NCBI RefSeq assembly: GCF_002086735.1
Contig: NZ_MVIJ01000019.1
Coordinates: forward strand, 36,160 to 100,159
DNA: 64,000 nt
Reading direction: 5' to 3'
Source: Mycobacterium scrofulaceum
GTDB lineage: Bacteria > Actinomycetota > Actinomycetes > Mycobacteriales > Mycobacteriaceae
This document shows, in pieces, positions 32,440 to 40,676 of the stretch (its first letter is position 1; every line of letters starts with the position of its first letter). The position numbers were made by a program, and so were the translations under genes. The notes below the pieces were generated by a model, which made no database searches, was not told the origin of the DNA, and was given only the letters and a program-made list of their open reading frames with translations.

Positions 32440-33333
32440 TCAGCCGGCGACCGAGGCGTCGTAGATCGACTGGATCGCCTTGTCCAGCGTGGCGTTGAAC
32501 TGCTCGTCGGACTGGTCGGCGGTGAGCCCCTCGGTCAGCGCGCGGCTGAAGCTGGCGATCAGCCCGGTGTTCTTCGCCAGCAGTTCGTTGGCTTCCTCGC
32601 GGGAGTAGCCGCCGGAGAGGGCGACCACCCGCATCACCTTCGGGTGCTCGATCAGGGGGCGGTAGTAGTTGACCTCGCTGGGCAGGCTCAGCTTCAGCAT
32701 TACCCGCTGCCCGTCGGGCACGTCCTCGAGTTGCTTGGTGATCTCGTCGCGCAGCATCGCCTCGGCCTCGGCCTTGTCCGAGATCGAGATGGTGACCTCG
32801 GGCTCGATGATGGGCACCAGCCCGTGCGAGAGCACCTGGTGCGCGAGCTCGAACTGCTGGGCGACCACGGCGGCAACGCCCTTGGCGTTGGCGCCGCCGA
32901 TCACCGATCGCTCCTTGGTGCCGAACACACCGAGACCGACAGCCCGCTCCAACAGTTCGTCCAGGCCGGGGATCGGCTTCATCAGCTGCACGTCGTCGGA
33001 CGCCTCCGCCAAGCCCTTGTCGATCTTGAGGAAGGGCACCACACCCTTGGTCTCCCACAGGTAGGTGGTCGACGGCTTGCCCGCGATCTGGCGGTCCATG
33101 GTCTGCTCGAACAGGATCGCGGCCAGCACGCGATCGCCGGTGAACGCCGGGGAGGTGATGATTCGGGAACGCATCTGGTGAATGAGGTCGAACATCTCCT
33201 CCTCGGAGGAGTACGCGTCGTCCTGGATGCCGTAGAGGCGCAGCGCCTTGGGCGTCGAGCCGCCGCTCTGGTCGAGCGCCGCGATGAATCCCTTCCCCGA
33301 CGTCATCCGCTCCGCTTGCTGCTGGTTCGGCAT
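32440..33333 (-). CDS. Class I fructose-bisphosphate aldolase
   Basis: 297-aa bacterial class I aldolase: [18 protein letters not shown] near the start, EPEVTIS, and Lys214 in VMLKLSLP as Schiff-base lysine. It cleaves fructose-1,6-bisphosphate to DHAP and glyceraldehyde-3-phosphate without metal. M. tuberculosis relies on a class II enzyme, so this is a second, metal-independent aldolase type, similar to the staphylococcal one. ATG 33333; GGAGTGG upstream supports it. It stands alone and converges with the DUF190 gene with a 5-bp gap. Confidence 0.95.
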   Translation of the reverse strand: MPNQQQAERMTSGKGFIAALDQSGGSTPKALRLYGIQDDAYSSEEEMFDLIHQMRSRIITSPAFTGDRVLAAILFEQTMDRQIAGKPSTTYLWETKGVVPFLKIDKGLAEASDDVQLMKPIPGLDELLERAVGLGVFGTKERSVIGGANAKGVAAVVAQQFELAHQVLSHGLVPIIEPEVTISISDKAEAEAMLRDEITKQLEDVPDGQRVMLKLSLPSEVNYYRPLIEHPKVMRVVALSGGYSREEANELLAKNTGLIASFSRALTEGLTADQSDEQFNATLDKAIQSIYDASVAG

Positions 33334-33448
33334 GGAAGTTCTCCACTCCTTCGTGGTCCCGTGTGGACGCGGCGCCTCCGGCGCTGGGCACCCTTGCGAT
33401 GATCGTGCCGATCATATTCGGCCGATCAGAGCCCCGGGAGGCAGGTCG

Positions 33449-34027
33449 TCAGAGCTCCGGCGTGCCTGGCTGCGGGCTGGCGGCCCTGACCCGCCACAGT
33501 GCCATGCGGTCTAGGAGCCGATCGCGCAGGACGAGCGTGTGGAATCCTACCGCGCACATGTGGGCGGTAAACGCCGCGAACAGCAGGAACGCGAAGGCCC
33601 CGTGGCATTCGCGGAGCACCGCGAACACGTCGATGTCGTGCGGCGCGATGCCGGGCAATCGCAGCGGGCCGGCCAACGTGACCGGCAACCGCGCCGCCGA
33701 CAGCATCGCCCACCCTGTCAGGGGCTGCACCAGCAACAGCGCGTAGAGCAGGTATTCCGACCACGTCGCGATGCGCCGTTCGGCGCCACTCATCGTGGAC
33801 AGGAACGGCGGGGGCCGGTGCCGCAGCCGGTTCGCCAGCCGCACCACGGCGAGCACCAGGATGAGCACGCCCAGCGGCCGATGGATGGCCAGTAGCAGCG
33901 GGTAATAGCTCAGGGCCGCGACCATGGCGACGCCGATGAATAGTTGCGCGATGACCATGGGCGCCATCAGCCAGTGCAGCAGCCGGGATGGCAGCGCGAA
34001 CCGGGGCGCTGCGCTGCTTTCCCTCAC
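33449..34027 (-). CDS. Cytochrome b561-type membrane protein
   Basis: 192-aa integral membrane protein of the bacterial cytochrome b561 group. Four helices: LLHWLMAPMVIAQLFIGVAMV, YYPLLLAIHRPLGVLILVLAVV, YLLYALLLVQPLTGWAML and HGAFAFLLFAAFTAHMCAV (each to be read with its flanks). Heme-ligand His candidates are in RLLHWLM, AIHRPLG, ECHGAF and TAHMCAV. Its GTG start at 34027 overlaps the TGA of the catalase gene. This pairing with a Tat-exported SrpA-like catalase is known from other actinobacteria and points to membrane electron supply for an exported heme enzyme. Confidence 0.88.
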   Translation of the reverse strand: MRESSAAPRFALPSRLLHWLMAPMVIAQLFIGVAMVAALSYYPLLLAIHRPLGVLILVLAVVRLANRLRHRPPPFLSTMSGAERRIATWSEYLLYALLLVQPLTGWAMLSAARLPVTLAGPLRLPGIAPHDIDVFAVLRECHGAFAFLLFAAFTAHMCAVGFHTLVLRDRLLDRMALWRVRAASPQPGTPEL

Positions 34028-35151
34028 CGAAGCGCCCGGGAGACATCGACCGCGCTGGCCGTCTTGGGTTCCTCGGCGCGGCGGGTGAACGAGCGGGCGT
34101 AGACCGCCGATCGCGCGGCCAGCAGCGGGTCGTCGGAAGCGGCGATGCCGTCGGGGAGGACCAGCGGGTCGAAGTTGATATCGCGCGCGTTGCCGGGCGC
34201 CTCCGTCTGTGCGGCCGTCACGGTGACGGTGCCGGCGTCGACGGTGTGCCGCTGCCGCGGCCACGGCTGGGTGGCGTCGTGGGTCGGGTCGCCCGGTTCG
34301 CCGATGGTGAGCATCAGCCGCCAGCTCAACGGTCCCCGGGCCAGGGCGCGGATGAGCTCGTCGAAGAGGTAGTCCTGGCCGACCGGCGACGCCACCGCGC
34401 CCACCGCTTCCTGCGGGATGACGGCCCAGCGCACCGGAACGGTCACCCCGGCCGCGTTGGTGAACCGGAACGCATTCAACCCGTAGAACGTGCTGTCGGC
34501 GAACCCCGCGCTCGGCGGGGCCTGCTTGATGACCTTCATCGCCGCGACCGTCTCGGGATGGCGGTCGAGGAAGGCGGCCATCCCTGCGGGGTCGGGCTTG
34601 CCGGTCCCGGGCACGGGCTTGGACGCGAGCAGCCGGTCGTAAAAACCCTGGGGCGTGCTGTCCGGGAACACGGGGATATTGATCATCGCGGTGCGCCATT
34701 GCTGGCCGTCCGGGCCCTGGAAAAGCAGGCCGAGCCCGCGGACCGTGGCCGGCGCGTCCGGCTGATCCGGGAGACCGCCTGACAGGGAAAAGCGTCCGAG
34801 CAGCGGCACGCTCCCCGCCCGGAACACCGCGGCCCGGCACACCTCCGCCCCCGCCCCGGTGCTGGAGAACGTCCCGACGGCGCTCAACCCCTTGGCGTGG
34901 TTGCGGCGAAAACCGTCGTGGCGGCCGTAGACGTGCTCGAAGCGGTCGGCGAAGCGGGGCGGCGTCAGCGCGCCGGGCCGCAGCCAGCCGCCGGCGTACG
35001 CGAAACCACCGACGTCGACCGCGGCGACGCCGGCCACGGCGCCCATGCCCAGCAATGCGCGCCGTCTCGTCAGGGCGTCGACGAGGGGTCGCACGGGTTT
35101 GACGTCACCGGGCGGACCGTCCGGCCCGCCATCGCCTTCACCGGGCTCCAC
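34024..35151 (-). CDS. Tat-exported SrpA-type catalase family protein
   Basis: 375-aa small catalase-fold heme protein. The Tat signal is in the first 55 residues (TRRRALLGMGAVAGVAAVD). The distal His is probably His85 in RRNHAKGLSAVG; the proximal heme Tyr is Tyr351 in ARSAVYARSFTRR, preceded by FDPLVLPDGIAASDDPLL. Members act as periplasmic peroxidases or catalases and lack the C-terminal catalase extensions. GTG 35151 is chosen because CGGGAGGA lies about 8 bp upstream and the twin-Arg segment follows; the open frame continues far upstream without a start signal. Coupled by GTGA overlap to the cytochrome b561 gene. Confidence 0.87.
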   Translation of the reverse strand: MEPGEGDGGPDGPPGDVKPVRPLVDALTRRRALLGMGAVAGVAAVDVGGFAYAGGWLRPGALTPPRFADRFEHVYGRHDGFRRNHAKGLSAVGTFSSTGAGAEVCRAAVFRAGSVPLLGRFSLSGGLPDQPDAPATVRGLGLLFQGPDGQQWRTAMINIPVFPDSTPQGFYDRLLASKPVPGTGKPDPAGMAAFLDRHPETVAAMKVIKQAPPSAGFADSTFYGLNAFRFTNAAGVTVPVRWAVIPQEAVGAVASPVGQDYLFDELIRALARGPLSWRLMLTIGEPGDPTHDATQPWPRQRHTVDAGTVTVTAAQTEAPGNARDINFDPLVLPDGIAASDDPLLAARSAVYARSFTRRAEEPKTASAVDVSRALR

Positions 35152-35508
35152 GGCCACCGTCCTCCCGCGTTTGCGCAGGCCAAACAGCCCGCAGTGGACA
35201 CGAATCCGGTGGAAGCAATTCACGCATGGCCCACCGCCGTGCGCAACTTCTGCGGGTCCGTCGCACACACTCACAGGACGTGGCCGCGCCCCGATTCGTT
35301 CACTCGTTTTGAGTGTGGTTTGCCGCGTGACATACCATCGACTGGAGAACTTGCGGCTGCATCTGTGGCTAGCAGCGTGAATCGACGGAGTGTGTCTCCT
35401 CCGAAGGGCACGCGCTTTCGCGGGGTTGAACAAGCAGCCCCCGGGCTTGGCAGCGGCTATTTTGATAGCTAACAGCGTCCCAGCGGGACCGAATGTGGGT
35501 GATAGACC
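35152..35508. other. Divergent intergenic region, catalase / STAS genes
   Basis: 357 bp with no convincing coding frame. It must hold promoters for the leftward catalase operon and the rightward STAS pair. GATAGCT at 35464-35470 and the GATAGACC before the STAS start are possible -10-like elements. No clear SigF-type (GGTTT/GGGTA) promoter was found. Confidence 0.4.
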
Positions 35509-35886
35509 ATGGGCGAACTTACTGGCGATCCAATCGACCCGGCCGCTTTCTCCGTAGGAAAACAGCAGGTCGAACAGGCGGTCGTACTCACCGTCTCGGG
35601 TGAAGTGGACATGCTCAGCTCGCCGCACCTGGCTGAGGCGATTCAGACGGCGCTGGCGACCAAACCGGCCGCGCTGATCGTCGACCTGTCGAAAGTGGAC
35701 TTCTTGGCGTCGGCCGGGATGACGGTCCTGGTCACCGCGCAGGCGGACACCGAGGCGCCCACCCAATTCGCGGTCGTCGCCAACGGGTCGGCGACGAGCA
35801 GGCCGATCAAACTGATGGGAATCGACAGCGTGCTCGCGCTCTACAGCTCGCTCGACGACGCGCTGAGCGGCATCGCTGGTGGGTGA
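35509..35886 (+). CDS. STAS-domain anti-anti-sigma factor
   Basis: 125-aa STAS protein: AVVLTVSGEVDMLSSPHLAEA, LIVDLSKVDFLASAGMTVL, then DSVLALYSSLDDAL. The phosphorylatable Ser is expected in FLASAGM. In its unphosphorylated state such a protein binds an anti-sigma factor kinase and frees the sigma factor. The stop overlaps the following RsbW-like gene as GTGA, so partner and kinase are made together. No sigma factor gene is adjacent, so the regulated sigma (SigF in other mycobacterial systems) is encoded elsewhere. Confidence 0.9.
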   Translation: MGELTGDPIDPAAFSVGKQQVEQAVVLTVSGEVDMLSSPHLAEAIQTALATKPAALIVDLSKVDFLASAGMTVLVTAQADTEAPTQFAVVANGSATSRPIKLMGIDSVLALYSSLDDALSGIAGG

Positions 35887-36383
35887 ACCCCGAGATGGGG
35901 GCACAGCGGGGAACGATGGGGCGCTTTGATCATCAACCGCATAGCGCGTCAAATCTCGATGGCCGGTTCCGGTTCGCGCGGAATCGCGTCGCCGCCGATC
36001 CCCGCAGCGCCGCTCGGTTGCGAGCCGACTTCGGGGCCTGGCTCGAAACGCATTTCACCCTCGGCGCCGACCGGTTCAGCGACGTCCTGCTGGCGGTGAA
36101 CGAAGCCATCGCGAACGCGGCGGAATTCGCCTACTGCGAGGCCCCGCAGCGCGGGACGCTGGACGTGAGCGCCGCCTACGACCGCCGGTCGGATTGCCTG
36201 GCCGTCACCGTCGACGACCACGGTCGCTGGCGCCGGCAGGTTCCGGCGCAGTACCGGCAGCAGTTGCGTGGACGCGGCATCCCCCTGATGGAGGCCCTCG
36301 CCGACGACGTCGCCATCGATCGCACCCCGCGCGGCACCCGCGTGACGTTGACCTGGGCCGACCTCACACAACGGTCTGACTGA
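35883..36383 (+). CDS. RsbW-like anti-sigma factor / HATPase serine kinase
   Basis: 166-aa GHKL ATPase. The N-box is VNEAIANAAEFAY, the G1-like box VDDHGRWRR and the G2-like RGRGIPLMEALAD with DRTPRGTRVTL at the end. It should bind a sigma factor and phosphorylate the STAS partner. The GTG start at 35883 overlaps the STAS stop; the RFRFARNRVAADPRSAARLR segment is normal for this family, so the N-terminal extension MNPEMGAQ is the only doubtful part. Convergent with the phosphotransferase, 6 bp apart. Confidence 0.9.
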   Translation: MNPEMGAQRGTMGRFDHQPHSASNLDGRFRFARNRVAADPRSAARLRADFGAWLETHFTLGADRFSDVLLAVNEAIANAAEFAYCEAPQRGTLDVSAAYDRRSDCLAVTVDDHGRWRRQVPAQYRQQLRGRGIPLMEALADDVAIDRTPRGTRVTLTWADLTQRSD

Positions 36384-36389
36384 ACCGCC

Positions 36390-37475
36390 CTACGTGGCGT
36401 GGGCGAGGACCTGCTGGATGCGCTCCTCGCGCGGCAGGACCGGACCGTCGTCGAGGGGTCCGTCGATGCCGAGTTCGGCGAGGCCCGCTTTTGTCAGCAG
36501 CGAGGTTCCGTAGGCGGCCAGGACCAGCTTTTGATCGTCGCTGTGCCCGTCCTCGATGAGCATCGCCCCGATGAGGCAGATGACGGCCATCTTGTACGCG
36601 TTGAGGGCGCGGTACCACGCGCGGTTCTGCACCCTGATGCCGCTCGCCTGCTCGTAGTGGGCGACCAGGGTGTCGATCGGCGGGGCGGCGGGATGGCTGT
36701 TGATGCCGACGGGCTGCGCCCACAGCATCTCCAGCCAGCCGATGTCGGTCAGGGGATCGCCGACCGTGGTCATCTCCCAGTCGAACACCGAGCTCACCTC
36801 CCCGCCGGTGAACGCGAAGTTGCCCGGTTTGGCGTCGCCGTGCACCAGGGTGACCGTCGGGCATGGCGCGGGCCGACCGTCGCGCAGCGCCCGGTGCAGC
36901 CGCTCGAGGGCGGGCAGCGGGCCTCGTTTGACCCGGTCCATCTCCGCGGTCCAGTGGTCGAGTTCCCGGTCGAGGTGCGTCCTGCCGTCATCGAGCGCGC
37001 CGAGCCCGGTCTGGGTGAGGTCGACGGAATGGATGGCGGCGAGCTGCTCGACCAGGCTCTGACACATCCGCACCACGGTGTCGTCGCGAACGCCGTCGGG
37101 CGCCTGCATCTCGTAGACGTCGCCGGCCGCGCGTTCCATCACGAAGAACGGCCGGCCCAGCACCTCGCCGGTCTCCTCCAGCCAAAGTGCCCTCGGCACC
37201 CGCACCGGGGTGTCGCGCAGCGCACGCATGATGCGGAATTGGCGCGCGAGGTCGTAGGGCTCCAGCAGCGCGGGCGGCCTGGGGCGCAGCCGCAGCACCA
37301 CGTCCCGCCGCGGCTGCCGGTCGCCGCCGCGGGTGACGACGGTGAGCATCAGCATCTCCGCCGAATGCCCGAAGCTCATCCGGTCCAGGCCCTCGACGCG
37401 GACGTCCTCGGAGCCGGGCAGGCGGGCGCGGAGCCAGGCGGTCAGGCGCTCCTCGAAGGCCGCGTCGAGGGTCAC
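36390..37475 (-). CDS. APH-family phosphotransferase (acyl-CoA dehydrogenase-associated type)
   Basis: 361-aa aminoglycoside-phosphotransferase-fold kinase. Brenner-type motif VHGDAKPGNFAF and metal motif VFDWEMTTVGDPLTDIGWL are intact. In actinobacteria this subgroup is usually found beside acyl-CoA dehydrogenases and in lipid catabolism, not in drug resistance (family knowledge). The target hydroxyl compound is unknown. The start ATG 37475 overlaps the TGA of the 380-aa gene upstream as ATGA, so they are one transcription unit. Cytoplasmic. Confidence 0.9.
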   Translation of the reverse strand: MTLDAAFEERLTAWLRARLPGSEDVRVEGLDRMSFGHSAEMLMLTVVTRGGDRQPRRDVVLRLRPRPPALLEPYDLARQFRIMRALRDTPVRVPRALWLEETGEVLGRPFFVMERAAGDVYEMQAPDGVRDDTVVRMCQSLVEQLAAIHSVDLTQTGLGALDDGRTHLDRELDHWTAEMDRVKRGPLPALERLHRALRDGRPAPCPTVTLVHGDAKPGNFAFTGGEVSSVFDWEMTTVGDPLTDIGWLEMLWAQPVGINSHPAAPPIDTLVAHYEQASGIRVQNRAWYRALNAYKMAVICLIGAMLIEDGHSDDQKLVLAAYGTSLLTKAGLAELGIDGPLDDGPVLPREERIQQVLAHAT

Positions 37476-38614
37476 TGCGGTGCCCCTTCGGCGTCGCTAT
37501 CGGCCGGCAGCCGCTCGACGGGGGTCTTGTCCTGGGTGAACGCGGACATGTCCATCGCCGTCCAGTTCGGGTACCGGCGGTAGCCGTCACCGCCGAGCAG
37601 CAACTCGAAGACGCCCCATCCGGTGTGGCCTTCGCGCTGGAAGCGCATCAGCTGGTCGAGCGCCATCGACTTGCCTTCCGTCTCAGCCAGTTGCTCCGAA
37701 TCGGCGCTGTCCCAACGGAAATGGATGAAGTATGCGCCGGCGCCCAGGTCCTCGTATTGGCAGTGCGACATCGGCAGCCCGTAGTAGGCGTTGACGTGTT
37801 GGTGCGGCGCGTCGGCGGTGACCCGATGCGTCCCGCCGTCTTCGTCGGTGAAGACCAGCACCGCGCGGGCGGGCCGTTTCAGCTTGCCGTCGAACTCGAC
37901 GTCGTGCTCGATCCTGACGAACCGCTTGGATAAGGCGCCGTTCGCATAGGTGATGCCGCCGTCCACGTATTGCACTGTGCCGTCCGATGATTCGATGATC
38001 CAGGCCTCTATCGCGTGGTCTTCGAAGCCGGCGTCGAGCCATAGCCAGAAGTCGATCTTGTCGGACACTCGCACGCCGAAGGTTCGATCGCGGCCGCCGT
38101 GGAATCCGTCGACACTGATGCGTTCGCCGTCGATCCGCACCCATCCGCTCCAGCGTCCGGGTTCCTTCATGTGATACATGTCGGCGAGCAGCCTGCCGTC
38201 GTTGCCGACCACCCTCATGGGCAGCAGTTCCCACATCGGCGCGGTGGGCTCGTAATAGAGCTCCCACTCGATTCCGGACCCGTTGGGTTCCACGTCGAGC
38301 CGCCACTTCCTCAGCGGCTCAACGCAGGTCCAGCGCATCGGCCCGGCGCTCAACGCGGCGCGGTCGCCGCCGGTCACCGGCCGACCGGACAGCAGGTCCC
38401 AATGCCGGCCGTCGGCGAGGCTGACCTTGACGTAGCCCAGCCCGCTCGCGGTGTTCGGGTTGTTGCCGTAGCCGCTGGCCAGCAGCATGGTGCCGTCCGG
38501 CGCGGCCGCGAAGAAGTAGCACCGATCCGACCACGTCGGGTCGGTGTCGTGCACCGCGTCGAACGTCGTCGGCAACTGGTGGGTGAACGACTCATCGGCG
38601 GCGGAGTAGACCAT
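37472..38614 (-). CDS. Conserved protein of DUF7064/7065-like type, function unknown
   Basis: 380-aa soluble protein without signal peptide: FTHQLPTTFDAVHDTDPTW, SDRCYFFAAAPDGTMLLASGYG, WSGWVRIDGERISVDGFHGGRDRTFGVR, WLWLDAGFEDHAIEAW, RRYPNWTAMDMSAF. Paired beta-sandwich (lipocalin/hydroxyneurosporene-synthase-like) halves are suggested by the alternating strands and by the FHGGRDRTFGVR block (assignment to DUF7064/7065 is tentative). Such proteins often accompany APH-type kinases and terpenoid or steroid genes. ATG 38614 has GGGAGGG upstream. It is divergent from a TetR gene over 78 bp. Confidence 0.8.
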   Translation of the reverse strand: MVYSAADESFTHQLPTTFDAVHDTDPTWSDRCYFFAAAPDGTMLLASGYGNNPNTASGLGYVKVSLADGRHWDLLSGRPVTGGDRAALSAGPMRWTCVEPLRKWRLDVEPNGSGIEWELYYEPTAPMWELLPMRVVGNDGRLLADMYHMKEPGRWSGWVRIDGERISVDGFHGGRDRTFGVRVSDKIDFWLWLDAGFEDHAIEAWIIESSDGTVQYVDGGITYANGALSKRFVRIEHDVEFDGKLKRPARAVLVFTDEDGGTHRVTADAPHQHVNAYYGLPMSHCQYEDLGAGAYFIHFRWDSADSEQLAETEGKSMALDQLMRFQREGHTGWGVFELLLGGDGYRRYPNWTAMDMSAFTQDKTPVERLPADSDAEGAPQ

Positions 38615-38679
38615 GGCTGCCCTCCCTGGCGATGTGCTTGATTCGCAATGGAATTCGTTGTTCGGCGCGGTCGATCCCG

Positions 38680-38685
38680 TAACAT
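38680..38685 (+). promoter_or_regulatory. -10 box of the TetR gene at 38693 (leaderless)
   Basis: TAACAT fits TANNNT and ends 7 bases before ATG 38693; no ribosome site is present. Together these indicate a leaderless mRNA. Confidence 0.5.
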
Positions 38686-38692
38686 CTGCGCC

Positions 38693-39313
38693 ATGGAACC
38701 GAGCCGTTGGTGGGGTGACGACCGCGCGATCCTCGACGACGAGGAGGCGCGCAGGCGCATCCTGGACGCCGCCGGCCGCTGCATCGTGCACCGCGGCAAC
38801 ACTCAATTCCGGATGGGTGAGGTCGCCGACGAGGCGGGGGTGTCGCGGTCCACGGTGTACCGGTATTTCCCCGGCCGCGACGAGGTGCTGCTGGGCCTGA
38901 TCCTCGCCCGCGTCGACGACGCGCTCGGTGAATTGGTGCGCTCGCTGGCCGCGCCGGACGATCCCGTGCGGTCGCTGCCCGAGATGGTGCTGGCCCGAGT
39001 CGAGTCGGTGGACGGCGATCCGCTGAACGAGGCGCTGTTCGCCGCCGAGAGCACCGCCCTCGGAACGGCTCTCGAGAAGGGTTCGGAACCCATCGTCGAG
39101 ACGCTGTTGCGCCACTACCAACCGTTGCTGGATCGGTGGACCTCGTCGGGCCGCCTGCACGCCGACCTCGATCCGCGGTCGGTGGTGCAGTGGCTGCACG
39201 CGACCACGCTGTTTCTGCTCGCACCCTCGTGGCGGTACCGCTCGACGGCCGACAAGCGCAAGTTCGTCGAGCAGTTCGTGGTGCGTGCCCTGGTACCACA
39301 GATCAGACAATAA
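38693..39313 (+). CDS. TetR family regulator
   Basis: 206-aa TetR protein: DDEEARRRILDAAGRCIV, HTH FRMGEVADEAGVSRSTVYRYF, followed by a helical ligand domain and C-terminal VVRALVPQIRQ. ATG 38693 is taken on the leaderless -10; a longer frame starts at 38648 without signals. It is divergent from the 380-aa unknown gene and its stop codon lies inside a strong palindrome in front of the CHK-type kinase, so it may control both flanks. Confidence 0.9.
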   Translation: MEPSRWWGDDRAILDDEEARRRILDAAGRCIVHRGNTQFRMGEVADEAGVSRSTVYRYFPGRDEVLLGLILARVDDALGELVRSLAAPDDPVRSLPEMVLARVESVDGDPLNEALFAAESTALGTALEKGSEPIVETLLRHYQPLLDRWTSSGRLHADLDPRSVVQWLHATTLFLLAPSWRYRSTADKRKFVEQFVVRALVPQIRQ

Positions 39314-39329
39314 CGTCGTATTGTCTGAT
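39302..39329. promoter_or_regulatory. 28-bp inverted repeat before the CHK-type kinase
   Basis: Arms ATCAGACAATA and TATTGTCTGAT are perfect complements around a 6-bp spacer. The half-site TTGTCTGA recurs at 39350-39357. The left arm covers the TetR stop. Operator is favoured over terminator, since no U-run follows. Confidence 0.65.
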
Positions 39330-39423
39330 GTCCAGACGTTCAGGTATTTTTGTCTGACCCCGTGCCGCGACGCCCGACCGGCTCGCGGTGCGGGTGACAC
39401 GTCCGCACCGAGAAACGAATCCT

Positions 39424-40560
39424 ATGAAAAACCCCGCGCCGCACGCCGTTTCGGCCGTCAGTCTGGCCGCCCACCTGGGCCGCGGCGTGGGTCGGGTGGC
39501 CACCGACGCAGTGGTCGGCGGCCGATGGGGATTACCCCGCCGGGTGCAGGACATCGACGCGGCGGTGCTCTCCAAAGTGATGGGCGCGGCCGTCAGGTCG
39601 GTCCGCGCCCTGAGCAGCGACGCGGGGACGTCGTCGCGGGCCCGGCTGGTGCTCACCGGAAGGAACGTGCCGGACTCGGTGTTCGTCAAGCTCGCGGCGA
39701 AGACGGCGGCCACCCGTTTGATGGGAGAGTTGGGCCGGCTCGGGCACACGGAGGTGCGCTTCTACCGCCAGCTCGCCTCGCAAGTCGTTGGCGCGCCGTA
39801 CGCCTACGGTGCGGCATTCGATCCGTGGACCGGGCGCTACCTTCTGGTTCTGGAAGATCTGCCCGCCGAGTCGTGCGAGTTCCCCGACACCTTGCACCCG
39901 CTGTCGCCCGATCAGGCCAGCCTGATCGTCGAGCTACTCGCCGACCTGCACGCCGCGTTCTGGACCCGCCTTTCCCCGGCCGGGCGCGGGCCGCTGGGCT
40001 GGCTCTACACGCCGTCCGGCGACGCCACGTCCCTGCTGACCGGCTCGCTGATGAACGCTTCGATCAAGCGCCTCGCCGAACGCACGGAACTTCCCGTCGA
40101 CCGGGGCCGCTTCATCGCCGACAACTACCGCGCCGTCGCCGCCCTCATCGACACTCCCCCGCACACCGTCATGCACGGCGACGCGCACCCGGGCAACATG
40201 TACTTCCACGGCGGCAAGGCCGGGCTGCTGGACTGGCAGGCGGTGCGGCGCGGGCACCCGTCACGCGAACTGGCCTACACGCTGATCACCAGCCTCACGC
40301 CCGAGGATCGCCAGGCGACCCAGCGCGAGCTGCTCGATGACTACCGCCGGGCGCTCGCGGCGGCCGGTGGACCCGAACTGGACCGCGACGACCTGTGGCT
40401 GCGGTTCCGCCAGGGCGCGCTGTACGCCTACGTGGCGCCCCTGATCACCGCAGGGATGGGCGGCATGCAGGTCGAGGACATCGCCATCGAGGGGCTGCGG
40501 CGCGGCGTCGCGGCGCTCGACGACCTGGAGACGGTCGCCGCGCTGCAGGCGTCGCTCTGA
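39424..40560 (+). CDS. CHK/APH-type kinase-like phosphotransferase
   Basis: 378-aa kinase-fold protein of the ecdysteroid-kinase/DUF1679 group: VMHGDAHPGNMYFHG (catalytic loop) and LLDWQAVRRGHPSRELAY (metal-binding DW). The Lys motif is probably VFVKLAAKTAA. Insect members phosphorylate steroids (family knowledge); bacterial targets are unknown. Start ATG 39424 gives a normal N-terminus; GTG 39388 is an alternative. Behind a palindromic operator, it opens the rightward row kinase, deacylase, Rieske oxygenase. Confidence 0.85.
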   Translation: MKNPAPHAVSAVSLAAHLGRGVGRVATDAVVGGRWGLPRRVQDIDAAVLSKVMGAAVRSVRALSSDAGTSSRARLVLTGRNVPDSVFVKLAAKTAATRLMGELGRLGHTEVRFYRQLASQVVGAPYAYGAAFDPWTGRYLLVLEDLPAESCEFPDTLHPLSPDQASLIVELLADLHAAFWTRLSPAGRGPLGWLYTPSGDATSLLTGSLMNASIKRLAERTELPVDRGRFIADNYRAVAALIDTPPHTVMHGDAHPGNMYFHGGKAGLLDWQAVRRGHPSRELAYTLITSLTPEDRQATQRELLDDYRRALAAAGGPELDRDDLWLRFRQGALYAYVAPLITAGMGGMQVEDIAIEGLRRGVAALDDLETVAALQASL

Positions 40561-40605
40561 GCCAAACAACTTGGGACCGAACCTATCGCGATGGGCCCGC
40601 GCGAG

Positions 40606-40628
40606 TTACGCTACTTCGCGTAGCGTAA
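40606..40628. promoter_or_regulatory. 23-bp inverted repeat before the deacylase gene
   Basis: TTACGCTAC - 5 bp - GTAGCGTAA, perfect 9-bp arms, 49 bp before the start at 40677. It lies past the kinase stop and could be the operator of a separate promoter. It lacks a U-run. Confidence 0.6.
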
Positions 40629-40676
40629 TGCTGCGGATCTTGTGTGCCTTCGGCCCGTGGCGGCGAGGAGAGTCTC

